From an uncultured Lachnospiraceae bacterium (GTDB lineage Bacteria; Bacillota; Clostridia; Lachnospirales; Lachnospiraceae), in assembly GCA_947652735.1 (NCBI GenBank), contig CANTEG010000012.1:1-64000 (forward strand): a stretch of DNA of 64,000 nt. The letters run 5' to 3'. Below the pieces are notes generated by a model. That model was not told where the DNA came from. It did not search any database and worked only from the letters and a program-made list of their open reading frames with translations. Made by a program: the position numbers and the translations under genes. Below, in pieces: positions 44,479 through 53,187 of this stretch (position 1 is the stretch's first letter; each line of letters starts with the position of its first letter).

Positions 44479-45546
44479 ATGAGAGAGATAGGTTCGGATT
44501 TTTGGGAAATCAGGGAATGTGGCACATGTGATTTCTTGTCCTTTGTCGGCAAAACCGACAGTGACAATATAGCTTTGCTTAAGTCTGGCAGAAATGCACT
44601 TAAGGCGTTGTGTGACATAATGGGAGAGAAGAAAAAGGTACTGCTCCCTGCTTTTACATGCAGTACAGTTGTTGAACCGTTTTATGGGAATGGGTTTAAA
44701 ATAGCGTATTATGACATCAACGGAGATTTTACAATTGACGGGAACAGCCTGACACACATGATAGAGCAGGAACAGCCAAATCTGATACTGGTTCATTCTT
44801 ACTGGGGCTTTCATACATGTGGGAATGTCGATAAGATTTTGCAGGAGTTTAGAAGCAGTGGGGGGGTTTTGGTTGAGGATTTAACGCAATCATTATTTTC
44901 CGAAAATATAAGACTTGAAGCTGATTATTATGTGTCAAGCCTGCGGAAGTTTTTTGCCATACCAAACGGCGGCTTTATTATGAGTAAGCGCGCCTTAAAT
45001 ATAGAAACGGAAATTGATAAATCAGGCATAGATGAAATTGCAAGGGAAACGTTTATGCTTAAAAAGGATTATATAGCTTACAAGCATGACGCAAAAGCGG
45101 AATTTAAGGCGGGCTATAAAAAGATAAATGTTATTATGGAAGATAATTCTGCAATATATGGGATTTCTCCAATATCGCAGCATATTTTAAATACCCTTGA
45201 TATCGAATATATAAAGGACCAGAGAATTAAAAATTATAATTATCTTCACAATTATGTAGATAAAAATTGCAAAAAGCTTACTGTTGCCATGCCTCAGGCA
45301 GGAAATGGAATGGTGCCGTTATATTTTCCTGTGTTTGCAATAAACAGGGATGAGTTTCAGTCATATATGTCAGAGCGGGATGTGTATTGTCCAATCATAT
45401 GGCCGAAGTGTGAGTTGATAAAAGGGACGTTTCCAAACGCCGATAATATGTATGACAATCTTATCTGTATACCGATTGACCAACGATATACGGAGGAAGA
45501 CATGAAGCATATAGGAGAGGTGCTGTCGGGCTACGAAAGCATTTAA
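44479..45546 (+). CDS. Atypical PLP aminotransferase-fold enzyme (DegT-like)
   Basis: A 355-residue fold-type I protein. The order of motifs is that of DegT/DnrJ sugar aminotransferases (SGRNALKALCDIMGEKKKVLLPAFTC, the cofactor-binding Asp in VLVEDLTQSLFS, and a candidate PLP lysine in SSLRKFFAIPNGGF). The protein is clearly divergent from PseC and from LegC-type enzymes. It may aminate a nucleotide keto-sugar. A PglF-like dehydratase that could supply such a substrate lies at 48110. A G7 run occurs at 44860-44866. The exact reaction cannot be assigned. Confidence 0.75.
   Translation: MREIGSDFWEIRECGTCDFLSFVGKTDSDNIALLKSGRNALKALCDIMGEKKKVLLPAFTCSTVVEPFYGNGFKIAYYDINGDFTIDGNSLTHMIEQEQPNLILVHSYWGFHTCGNVDKILQEFRSSGGVLVEDLTQSLFSENIRLEADYYVSSLRKFFAIPNGGFIMSKRALNIETEIDKSGIDEIARETFMLKKDYIAYKHDAKAEFKAGYKKINVIMEDNSAIYGISPISQHILNTLDIEYIKDQRIKNYNYLHNYVDKNCKKLTVAMPQAGNGMVPLYFPVFAINRDEFQSYMSERDVYCPIIWPKCELIKGTFPNADNMYDNLICIPIDQRYTEEDMKHIGEVLSGYESI
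44860..44866 (+). repeat. G7 homopolymer inside the aminotransferase gene
   Basis: Seven G encode part of SSGGVLVEDL, just before the cofactor-binding Asp. It is the third G7 run in the island's coding sequences and a candidate slippage site. Confidence 0.5.
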
Positions 45547-45591
45547 GTGGGATTGCATGGAGGGGAAAGATAAATTTAATTAATTACCAAT

Positions 45592-45637
45592 ATTAAATGC
45601 TGGTTTAAGGTTGGGACATAGCGGGCTGGTATTTAAT
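45592..45637. repeat. Inverted-repeat element, short form
   Basis: ATTAAAT (45592-45598) and ATTTAAT (45631-45637) flank two copies of GCTGGT (45599-45604, 45625-45630). The string AAATGCTGGTTTAAG recurs, with one base inserted, in the long hairpin at 58776-58840. It fills the 108-base gap before the second CgeB-like gene. Confidence 0.5.
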
Positions 45638-45654
45638 GACATGAGGTTAATAGT

Positions 45655-46836
45655 ATGAAACTGATATTTTGTTATTGGGGCAATATGATGGAGGATAAAT
45701 TTACCGAGGCGTTCAGGCGTCTGGGGCATGAGGTGATACCCTTTGAACAGGAATTTGTGGAAAAGGACTATGACACGGATTATTTAAAAAATCTTGTCAG
45801 TTTTGTGCACGCAAATGAAAATGTGTCTTTTGTACTTTCCATAAATTTTATTCCCATAATTTCAAGAGCGTGTAAGTTTCTCAATATGCCATATTTGTCA
45901 TGGCTCTGTGACTGCCCGTGTTACTCGTGTTACTCCAACACATTTGCAGATGCCCATAACCACACGTTTTTCTTTGATAAAATGCACGCGGAGAGATTTA
46001 GAACTGTATATCCACAGACAAATATATACTATCTTCCGGGGGCATGCGACCCTGTACGGTTTGCAAACAATGTCATATCAGATATGGATTATGAAACATA
46101 TGGCTGCGACGTTTCATTTGTAGGCTCCCTTTATTCTGAAAAGGGAACACACCAAAGGATAAGTGAGACTTTGCCGCCGTATCTTATGGGATATGTGGAC
46201 GGAATCATTAATGCCCAGCTAAATGTATACGGCTACAACTTTATGGAGGAGTCACTGGACGAGTCGTTTATAGAGGAATTTAAAAAGCATATGGAGTGGC
46301 AGGTTCCGCCTGATTACATGGATGATGCACGGAGTGTAATTGCAGATTATTATTTTGGCTACAGGTGTACCATGCTTGACCGTATTGCAACATTAGATGC
46401 AGTAAGCCGAACCTTTAACACGGATTTGTATACCACAAGTGATACATCAATGCTTCCATATGTTAACAACCGGGGCATTGCTGACTCCAATATCATGCTG
46501 CCTAAAATATACAAATGCAGTAAGGTTAATTTGGAAATCGCAAGTAAAACTTTTAAATCAGGCATGACGTTACGGCTCTTTGAAATTATGTGTGCAGGCG
46601 GTTTTGTGATTGCAAATTATCAGACGGAAATACCTGACTACTTTACGGTTGACAAGGATGTTGTTGTTTATGAAAGTATACCTGACCTGCTTAATAAAAT
46701 TGACTATTATCTGACACATGAGGATGAGCGGATGGAGATTGCAGCAAATGGGCAACAAAAGGTTCTCGAACACCATACATACGATGTCCGCGTGAGGCAG
46801 ATGATTGATAAGGTTATCGGTGATTTTAATACATAG
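45655..46836 (+). CDS. CgeB-like GT-B glycosyltransferase (copy 2)
   Basis: A 393-residue paralogue of the protein at 43254, with the same order of parts. N-terminus MKLIFCYWGNMMEDKFTEAF; middle MPYLSWLCDCPCYSCYSN and YLPGACDPVRF; C-terminal donor domain VNLEIASKTFKSGMTLRLFEIMCAGGFVIAN with DYYLTHEDERMEIAANGQQKV. The Cys-rich CDCPCYSC stretch is not in copy 1. GAGGTTAATAGT precedes ATG 45655. The two copies flank the aminotransferase gene, so the three genes may form one unit handling an amino sugar. Confidence 0.83.
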   Translation: MKLIFCYWGNMMEDKFTEAFRRLGHEVIPFEQEFVEKDYDTDYLKNLVSFVHANENVSFVLSINFIPIISRACKFLNMPYLSWLCDCPCYSCYSNTFADAHNHTFFFDKMHAERFRTVYPQTNIYYLPGACDPVRFANNVISDMDYETYGCDVSFVGSLYSEKGTHQRISETLPPYLMGYVDGIINAQLNVYGYNFMEESLDESFIEEFKKHMEWQVPPDYMDDARSVIADYYFGYRCTMLDRIATLDAVSRTFNTDLYTTSDTSMLPYVNNRGIADSNIMLPKIYKCSKVNLEIASKTFKSGMTLRLFEIMCAGGFVIANYQTEIPDYFTVDKDVVVYESIPDLLNKIDYYLTHEDERMEIAANGQQKVLEHHTYDVRVRQMIDKVIGDFNT

Positions 46837-46853
46837 AAGGGAGTTTTATATTT

Positions 46854-48026
46854 ATGAAATTAAATATATGTATATGGGATAGCATTAATTTAGGCATTGA
46901 TAAAATTAAAAATTATCTGAACATGGATAATGTTAATATAGTTGCAGAGGTAAATAATACTGAGTCAGACCGATATGTAGAAATTCAACAAATGGGAACA
47001 GTTCCCAATGTGGATTATTATTTAGTGTTTGAATGGAACTGTCACAGTAAGGTAAAAAGAGTAGTTGAATTGCTGAAACTGAATACAGACAAGGTTCTAT
47101 ATTATGATTTGTCAGCTCCCCGCACAACGTTATACGCCCTGTATGAAAATGTGGATTCATACTGTATCTTTCAAAAATCTGTAACAAGATATTTTGATGT
47201 ATTTAATCAAAGTCTGACAAACAAATATTTGACCTGTACTGTAGAGGGGGTGTCCTATATTGGTGATATCCATGACGCTACCATTATGCTCAGCATGTAT
47301 GTTTCAGGAGAAAATTGGGCAGGTGATACAATGCGTCAATTTTTTAGACTGGCACAAAAATTTTATTCTGTGGAATGCGGTAAAGAGGGAATCTTTTGTG
47401 ATATAGGTGCAAATATAGGAACAACCTGTATATATTTTAAAAAGAAGCTTGACCCCAATGTTAAAATATTAGCGTTCGAGCCCTCAAAAGAAAACTTTAA
47501 GATGTTAAAAATGAATATGCTTTTGAATGACATAGGTGACTCTGAGGCAACTCTTGTCCCTATGGGAGTGTCAGATGTTCATAGCCAATATCAGATTTCT
47601 TATGTTTCGTATAACCCGGGTGGGACATCCCTGCATGAGGCAGATGATGAGGGTGTGGAAAATGCTTCTACGGTAGAGGCAATTCCTTTTGATGATTATG
47701 TGGAAGAAAATAACATTGATATAAGCAGGATTAAATATATATGGGTAGACACAGAGGGCTTTGAGGGAGCTTTTCTAAATGGTGCAAAAAAAACATTAAG
47801 TCAGCTTGATGTACCTGTTATCATGGAATTTACACCTAAGCTTTTATGCCAAAATGATGCCGAAGGTAAGTTCATGGATGCTGTAGAAGCTTTGTATGCA
47901 TCGTATATCATAATGGAAGATGAAACGGAAACCATACATCCTGTATCAGAACTAAGGGAATATTTTGGAAATGATAGTGAGATACAATTTGATATCTTTA
48001 TGTTAAAAGGGGAGAAACACCATTGA
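46854..48026 (+). CDS. FkbM-family methyltransferase (third copy)
   Basis: A 390-residue protein with a C-terminal FkbM methyltransferase: FCDIGANIGTTCIYFKKKL, ILAFEPSKENFKMLKMNM, IKYIWVDTEGFEGAFLNGAKK and VIMEFTPKLL. The N-terminal 180 residues (MKLNICIWDSINLG...) are unrelated to the N-termini of the tandem pair at 37547 and 38745, so it is a separate acquisition. It probably O-methylates a sugar of the glycan. AGAAGGGAG precedes the ATG. Confidence 0.85.
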   Translation: MKLNICIWDSINLGIDKIKNYLNMDNVNIVAEVNNTESDRYVEIQQMGTVPNVDYYLVFEWNCHSKVKRVVELLKLNTDKVLYYDLSAPRTTLYALYENVDSYCIFQKSVTRYFDVFNQSLTNKYLTCTVEGVSYIGDIHDATIMLSMYVSGENWAGDTMRQFFRLAQKFYSVECGKEGIFCDIGANIGTTCIYFKKKLDPNVKILAFEPSKENFKMLKMNMLLNDIGDSEATLVPMGVSDVHSQYQISYVSYNPGGTSLHEADDEGVENASTVEAIPFDDYVEENNIDISRIKYIWVDTEGFEGAFLNGAKKTLSQLDVPVIMEFTPKLLCQNDAEGKFMDAVEALYASYIIMEDETETIHPVSELREYFGNDSEIQFDIFMLKGEKHH

Positions 48027-48109
48027 ACTTCCCGTTGATTAAAGAATAGTGAAATGATAAAATAATTACATGTTACATATATTTGAGATAACGGAGGAGG
48101 CAATAGGAA

Positions 48110-49318
48110 ATGTTTGACTTGAGCCAGTTTGTTGCTGAAAATGTTATAAAACGTGACACAAGCTTATTTGAAGAAGATATTAAAGCAAACAGGGATGTGC
48201 TTTCCCAAAAAATTGAAGGCAAATCTGTACTGGTTATCGGGGGAGCTGGCAGTATTGGAAGCTCATTTGTTAAAGCTGTGCTGCCATTTAAACCGGAAAC
48301 AATGATAGTTGTGGATATTAACGAAAATGGTCTGGCGGAGCTTACGAGAGATTTGCGTTCCATGAGAGGTATGTTTGTTCCAGAAGATTACATACCATAT
48401 CCAATGGATTTTGCATCTGCCGTATTTGAAAAAATGTTTCGGGCACGCGGCGGTTTTGATATTGTTGCAAATTTTTCCGCCCATAAGCATGTGCGTTCTG
48501 AAAAGGACATTTATTCCATTGAGGCAATGCTTCAAAATAATGTACTTCATGCAAAAAAGCTTCTTGATTTATTGGCTGAGTTTCCACCTGAAGAATATTT
48601 TTGTGTATCTACCGACAAGGCTGCTAATCCCGTAAATATTATGGGTGCAAGCAAGCGGGTTATGGAGGATGTTATTTTTAGCTATTCAGATAAGTTCCCT
48701 GTCAAAACGGCGCGATTTGCAAACGTCGTATTTTCAAATGGCTCTTTACCAGCAGGATTTTTGGCACGTATTTCCAAGCTGCAGCCGTTGAGCGCACCGT
48801 ATGACGTGAGGCGCTATTTTGTCTCCCTTGAGGAAAGTGGTCAAATATGTATGCTCGCGTGTATGCTGGGAAGTAACAGGGAGATATTTTTTCCAAAGCT
48901 GGAAGATGAGCAGATGATGACCTTTGATGTTATCGCTGAAAAGCTTTTGCAGGAACATGGCTTTGAGGTGCTTAAATGTAATTCTGATGATGAGGCAATA
49001 GAAAAAGCAGCAGAGTTAAAATCAGGCAGCAGGTTATATCCTGTGCATTTTTCCATGTCTGATACATCGGGGGAAAAACCGTACGAGGAGTTTTTTACAG
49101 ATGTAGAAACCGTTGATATGGACAGGTTCCGTTCATTGGGTGTGGTGATGGGGAAGGAAGCTCCGGAAAGACAAAGAATTGAAAAATTGTACACAGATTT
49201 GACTTATGTGTTTTCAGGCGATAATGCAACAAAAAGTGATGTGGTCAGACTTCTTGAAGCATATCTTCCTGAGTTTAAGCATATAGAAGCAGGGAAGTCA
49301 CTTGACAGTAAAATGTAA
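48110..49318 (+). CDS. Soluble PglF/CapD-like nucleotide-sugar 4,6-dehydratase
   Basis: A 402-residue SDR of the Polysacc_synt_2 class: VLVIGGAGSIGSSFVKAV, FSAHKHVRSEKD, CVSTDKAANPVNIMGASKRVMED. The catalytic Tyr position is Met (MGASK), as in the Ser-Met-Lys type enzymes PglF and WbpM, which keep C5 configuration, and unlike PseB. It lacks their membrane segments. It could therefore make the 4-keto sugar for a bacillosamine or legionaminate route, the step otherwise missing for the second nonulosonate block. ACGGAGGAGG precedes the ATG. Assignment of the exact sugar is inference. Confidence 0.82.
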   Translation: MFDLSQFVAENVIKRDTSLFEEDIKANRDVLSQKIEGKSVLVIGGAGSIGSSFVKAVLPFKPETMIVVDINENGLAELTRDLRSMRGMFVPEDYIPYPMDFASAVFEKMFRARGGFDIVANFSAHKHVRSEKDIYSIEAMLQNNVLHAKKLLDLLAEFPPEEYFCVSTDKAANPVNIMGASKRVMEDVIFSYSDKFPVKTARFANVVFSNGSLPAGFLARISKLQPLSAPYDVRRYFVSLEESGQICMLACMLGSNREIFFPKLEDEQMMTFDVIAEKLLQEHGFEVLKCNSDDEAIEKAAELKSGSRLYPVHFSMSDTSGEKPYEEFFTDVETVDMDRFRSLGVVMGKEAPERQRIEKLYTDLTYVFSGDNATKSDVVRLLEAYLPEFKHIEAGKSLDSKM

Positions 49319-49389
49319 AAATATATTAAATGGGTGTGGGCTATGCACGATAAATATAGATTGATGTTTACAGATTAGGAGGATTGGTT

Positions 49390-49761
49390 ATGGACAACAA
49401 CAGAAGTGAACAGGTTGAGGCTTTAAAAGTATTACAGGAGTTTAACGGACGTTTAATCAGTAACATGAAAACTCTTGTAAATGAACTGTCGGGAAAACGT
49501 CTGGAGGATACTGACAAGCTTTTGAAGTCAGTGGTTGACGCACTTAATTGGGAAATTCAGGTTGTTAACGGAACGCTGGATGTTTTAAATGAAGGAATAA
49601 CAAGGGTTGATAAAGAGGTCTTTAACAAGACGATAAGCTTGTTGAGTGACGCCATTTCGTCAGGAGTTGACAGCAAAATGGCAGAGCAGTTTGGCAATGT
49701 AATTAATGTGTTTGAAGGCTTGGACTCGGCTGTTAAAGAGGTTGTTAGCGGTCAGGAATAA
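49390..49761 (+). CDS. Small helical protein of unknown function
   Basis: A 123-residue, probably all-helical coiled-coil protein with no cysteine, signal or membrane segment. Its opening is EQVEALKVLQEFNGRLISNM and its end EGLDSAVKEVVSGQE. I recognise no family. ATG 49390 is chosen because TTAGGAGGATT precedes it; the upstream TTG 49384 would place the ribosome-binding site too close. It sits between the PglF-like dehydratase and pseF. With the 88-residue protein at 2670 it is one of two small unknowns embedded in the island. Confidence 0.75.
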   Translation: MDNNRSEQVEALKVLQEFNGRLISNMKTLVNELSGKRLEDTDKLLKSVVDALNWEIQVVNGTLDVLNEGITRVDKEVFNKTISLLSDAISSGVDSKMAEQFGNVINVFEGLDSAVKEVVSGQE

Positions 49762-49797
49762 TATGGTTTAGATTAAGAGTGCTATAGGAGAACGTGA

Positions 49798-50499
49798 ATG
49801 GGACAGGCAATTGCAATTATAACGGCAAGGGGAGGAAGTAAAAGAATACCGCGCAAGAACATTAGGGAATTTTGCGGAAAGCCTATTATAGCATATTCCA
49901 TTGAAGCGGCATTAGAAAGCAAGGCGTTTGACGAGGTGATGGTGTCTACGGATGATGCGGAGATTGCTGAAATTGCAAAAAAATACGGAGCTGAGGTTCC
50001 TTTTTACCGAAGCAGTGCTGCTGCCAATGATTTTGCAACTACGGCAGATGTATTGACAGAGGTACTGAATCAATATGAGAAACTGGGACGTTCCTTTGAG
50101 AGAGGGTGCTGCATTTATCCCACAGCTCCCTTTGTCACAGCGCAGAAGCTATATGATGCGATGAATAGATTAAGTGAAGATGTGGATACGGTGCTTCCTG
50201 TTACTGCGTATTCATTTCCGCCTTTGCGGGGTGTTGTTATAGAAGATGGCATGGTAAGGCAGAGGTGGCCGGAGTATTTTAAGATGCGGTCACAGGACTT
50301 AGAACAGATTTACCACGATGTGGGGCAGTTTTACTGCTTTTGGGTTGATGCGTTTTTAAAGTCGGGCGTGTTAGTTGGGGAAAGAACGGCACCTTATGTT
50401 GTTTCAGGGTTAGAGGTTCAGGATATAGATAATGAGGAGGATTGGACTCTGGCAGAGCTTAAATACATGTATTTGAGACAGCGGCAGCCGGAAGTTTAA
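49798..50499 (+). CDS. pseF: CMP-pseudaminic acid synthetase, PseF
   Basis: Activates pseudaminic acid with CTP. The 233-residue protein has AIITARGGSKRIPRKNI, GKPIIAYSIEAAL, FPLVKTAPF-equivalent CCIYPTAPFVTA, IYHDVGQFYCFWVDAFL and VQDIDNEEDW. The YHDxGQFY segment is typical of PseF rather than NeuA/LegF. It begins the right-hand pse block, nine bases before pseI. TAGGAGAACGTGA precedes ATG 49798. Confidence 0.92.
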   Translation: MGQAIAIITARGGSKRIPRKNIREFCGKPIIAYSIEAALESKAFDEVMVSTDDAEIAEIAKKYGAEVPFYRSSAAANDFATTADVLTEVLNQYEKLGRSFERGCCIYPTAPFVTAQKLYDAMNRLSEDVDTVLPVTAYSFPPLRGVVIEDGMVRQRWPEYFKMRSQDLEQIYHDVGQFYCFWVDAFLKSGVLVGERTAPYVVSGLEVQDIDNEEDWTLAELKYMYLRQRQPEV

Positions 50500-50507
50500 A
50501 GTAAAGG

Positions 50508-51530
50508 ATGATATTTGGCAAGGATACAAGCAAAGCATATATTATTGCTGAAATGTCTGCAAATCATGCGGGGGATTATAAACGGGCAGAAGAAATTGTT
50601 TATGCCGCCAAGGAGGCAGGAGCAGACTGTATAAAGGTACAGACATATACGGCAGATACGTTGACTATAGACTGCTCCAATGAATATTTTCATATTCAGG
50701 ATGGTACATGGAAGGACGAAAACCTGTATCAACTATATCAAAAGGCATATACTCCGTGGGAGTGGCAGCCAAAGCTGAAGGAGCTGGCAGATAAATTGCA
50801 AATTGACTTTTTGTCTACTCCTTTTGACAAAACCTCTGTAGATTTTTTGGAGGAAATGGGACTGGAATTTTATAAAATTGCATCCTTTGAGTTAGTAGAC
50901 ATTCCTTTAATCAGATACATAGCTTCTAAGAATAAACCGATAATTTTATCTACAGGAATGGGAACCATAGAGGAAGTTGGGGAAGCTGTGGATGCCATAA
51001 GGGAATACCATAATTGTATAACATTATTAAGATGTGCAAGTGCATATCCGGCAGTTACTGACGAGATGAATCTCCTGACAATTCGGGATATGAGAGAAAG
51101 GTTTGGCACGCAGGTGGGTTTGTCTGACCACTCAATGGGTTCTTTGGGGGCGGTTACTGCAGTGGCTTTAGGTGCATCTGTTATCGAAAAACATTTTTGT
51201 ATGAGCCGTTCCATAGATAATCCTGACTCCTCCTTTTCCATGGAGCCGGCGGAGTTTAGGCAAATGGTTTTGGATATCCGTGATGTGGAAAAGGCAATGG
51301 GGACGATAAGCTATGGACCTACTTCCCAGGAGAAGGGAAATGTTATCTTTCGACGCTCCATATTTGCTGTAAGGGATATTCGTGAGGGAGAGCTATTGAC
51401 AGAGGAAAATATTCGGGTTATCAGACCTGGATATGGACTTAAGCCTAAGTTTTATAATGAGGTTTTAGGTAAAAGGGTTAAGACAGATATTGCATTTGGA
51501 ACACCTTTAAATTGGAATATGATGGAATAG
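50508..51530 (+). CDS. pseI: Pseudaminic acid synthase, PseI
   Basis: Condenses 2,4-diacetamido-2,4,6-trideoxy-L-altrose with phosphoenolpyruvate. The 340-residue NeuB-family protein carries the PseI-type N-terminus IIAEMSANHAGDYKRA, IKVQTYTADTLT, ASFELVDIPLI, ASAYPAVTDEMNL and EKHFCMSRSIDNPDSSFSMEP, then a C-terminal SAF domain (IREGELLTEENIRVIRPGYGL). The IDNPDSSFS segment separates it from NeuB/LegI at 18809. The ribosome-binding site is weak (GGAAG far upstream), so translation may depend on pseF. Confidence 0.95.
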   Translation: MIFGKDTSKAYIIAEMSANHAGDYKRAEEIVYAAKEAGADCIKVQTYTADTLTIDCSNEYFHIQDGTWKDENLYQLYQKAYTPWEWQPKLKELADKLQIDFLSTPFDKTSVDFLEEMGLEFYKIASFELVDIPLIRYIASKNKPIILSTGMGTIEEVGEAVDAIREYHNCITLLRCASAYPAVTDEMNLLTIRDMRERFGTQVGLSDHSMGSLGAVTAVALGASVIEKHFCMSRSIDNPDSSFSMEPAEFRQMVLDIRDVEKAMGTISYGPTSQEKGNVIFRRSIFAVRDIREGELLTEENIRVIRPGYGLKPKFYNEVLGKRVKTDIAFGTPLNWNMME

Positions 51531-51545
51531 TAATGGGAGGCTTAT

Positions 51546-52007
51546 ATGAATAGCGGAGGGAAATTGCGTCCGGTAAACCAAGCAGATATAGAATTATTAT
51601 TTGGCTGGGCCAATGACCCTGTTACGAGAAAGTATTCATTTTCAACTGATTTTATTTCATGGGAACAGCATGTGAACTGGTTTGCAGGCATGATGGAAGA
51701 TGCGGATACACTTCAGTACATATATGAATATCAGGGCATAGCTTTGGGGCAAATACGACTTACAGTGAGTGGAGATATTGCCGAAGAAGGGTTCAGCGTA
51801 GCTCCTGAAGCAAGGGGAATGGGACATGGTGTTTCCATGTTACGTTTGTTGTATAATGAGGTTAAGGAACAGCATAAAAATATTAAAATGCTTTATGCCC
51901 GAGTTAAGCCAGAGAATATAGCATCAAAGAAATCATTTATTAAAAGCGGGCATATGGAAAAAGAACGGACAACAGCTTATATTTTGTATGAGCTTACAAT
52001 AGAGTGA
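51546..52007 (+). CDS. pseH: UDP-4-amino sugar N4-acetyltransferase, PseH-like
   Basis: A 153-residue GNAT protein with LRPVNQADIELLFGWANDPVTRKYSF at the N-terminus, the acetyl-CoA-binding FSVAPEARGMGHGVSMLRLL, and KMLYARVKPENIASKKSFIKSG. In pseudaminic acid synthesis PseH acetylates the C4 amino group made by PseC. Position between pseI and pseG and the good fit to RimJ/RimL-type PseH support the call. GGGAGGCTTAT precedes ATG 51546. An acyl donor other than acetyl-CoA is possible. Confidence 0.88.
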   Translation: MNSGGKLRPVNQADIELLFGWANDPVTRKYSFSTDFISWEQHVNWFAGMMEDADTLQYIYEYQGIALGQIRLTVSGDIAEEGFSVAPEARGMGHGVSMLRLLYNEVKEQHKNIKMLYARVKPENIASKKSFIKSGHMEKERTTAYILYELTIE

Positions 52008-52014
52008 GATTATA

Positions 52015-53076
52015 TTGGAATTGAGCGGCAGGTACAAGGGCATGTTAGGTATACGGGTGGATGCAGACAATAAAATAGGAACAGGTCATATGATGCGTTG
52101 TCTTGCCATAGCAGATGAAGCAAGAAGACAGGGACATGAAGTTTTATTCATCTGTTCCATAGATGGGGATTCCTATATGATAGAGCAGGCAGGCTTCAGG
52201 TTGGAGCTTATGTCTACAGGGCAAACTCAGTCTTTGGGGGAATGTGCACTTATAGGAGATGTACTAAGACGGTTTAATATATCGACGCTTTTGATAGACT
52301 CTTATTTTGTTACGCCAGAATATATGGAGTGCTGCCGTGCATACTGCAAGACAGTATATATTGATGATTTACATGAAAAAATCTGGCCATGTGATGTGCT
52401 TATCAATTATTCAAATTATTCAGAGTGTTTTCATTATCAGGAAGAATATCCAACAACAAAATTGCTCCTTGGATGCAGGTATGTTCCGTTAAAAAAAATA
52501 TTTAGCCATGTAAATAGGGAAATACGAGAAAACATTTCAGAAATTCTTGTCCTGACAGGAGGCACGGATCCGTTTCATTTTGCAAGGGAGCTGATGGCTA
52601 GGATATTTTCGGAGAATGGAGCTGTGGTTCGAAATTCCTGTACAAAAAAGAAACATTATACAGTGGTATGCGGTGTTTATAATGAAGACAGATGGCTGCT
52701 TGAACAGATGGCAAGTGATAACTCACAGTTGGATGTTCTTTTTAATGTTCAGAATATGGGGCAACTGATGGAGCAGGCGGATATCGCAGTCACAGCAGGC
52801 GGAACGACAATGTATGAGTTGGCAGCATGTGGCACACCGTCTATATGTTATTCATTTGTAGATAATCAGTTACAAAATACAAAGAGCTTTGCTGATAGCG
52901 GATATATGCTTTATGCAGGCGATTTACGGAAACATGATGTTGTGCAGTCTGTTTTAGAGGACATTGATATTTTAGCAAATAGTCAGGAACTTAGAAAGGG
53001 GATGTCATCTCGTTTGCAGGATTTGGTAGATGGAAACGGAGCACAAAGGCTGGTAAAGGCGTTGATGGAAGAATGA
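52015..53076 (+). CDS. pseG: UDP-2,4-diacetamido-2,4,6-trideoxy-beta-L-altrose hydrolase, PseG
   Basis: Removes UDP before PseI acts. The GT-B-like protein has the family opening IRVDADNKIGTGHMMRCLAIA, the conserved IDSYFVTPEY and VYIDDLHEKIWPCDVLINY, LTGGTDPFHFAREL, and AVTAGGTTMYELAACGTPSICYSF. The start is uncertain. TTG 52015 has GAGTGAGA at good spacing (353 residues). ATG 52042 (344 residues) begins right at the first strand, as in relatives, but has only a weak ribosome-binding site. It completes the pse set B, C, H, G, I, F within the window. Confidence 0.93.
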   Translation: MELSGRYKGMLGIRVDADNKIGTGHMMRCLAIADEARRQGHEVLFICSIDGDSYMIEQAGFRLELMSTGQTQSLGECALIGDVLRRFNISTLLIDSYFVTPEYMECCRAYCKTVYIDDLHEKIWPCDVLINYSNYSECFHYQEEYPTTKLLLGCRYVPLKKIFSHVNREIRENISEILVLTGGTDPFHFARELMARIFSENGAVVRNSCTKKKHYTVVCGVYNEDRWLLEQMASDNSQLDVLFNVQNMGQLMEQADIAVTAGGTTMYELAACGTPSICYSFVDNQLQNTKSFADSGYMLYAGDLRKHDVVQSVLEDIDILANSQELRKGMSSRLQDLVDGNGAQRLVKALMEE

Positions 53077-53086
53077 TTTAGTTGAT

Positions 53087-53109
53087 TTAATGTGAAAGAC
53101 AGACATTAA
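53087..53109. other. Inverted repeat after pseG
   Basis: TTAATGT (53087-53093) and ACATTAA (53103-53109) form a seven-base stem with a nine-base loop just after the last island gene. No clear U-run follows, so it is at best a weak terminator, but it marks the end of the island. Confidence 0.45.
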
Positions 53110-53187
53110 CACATATTTGCCGAATTAGGATTTAAACCTTATTCTTCATGCATATATTATATTAACATGCCCTTTAAGGAGCACGAA

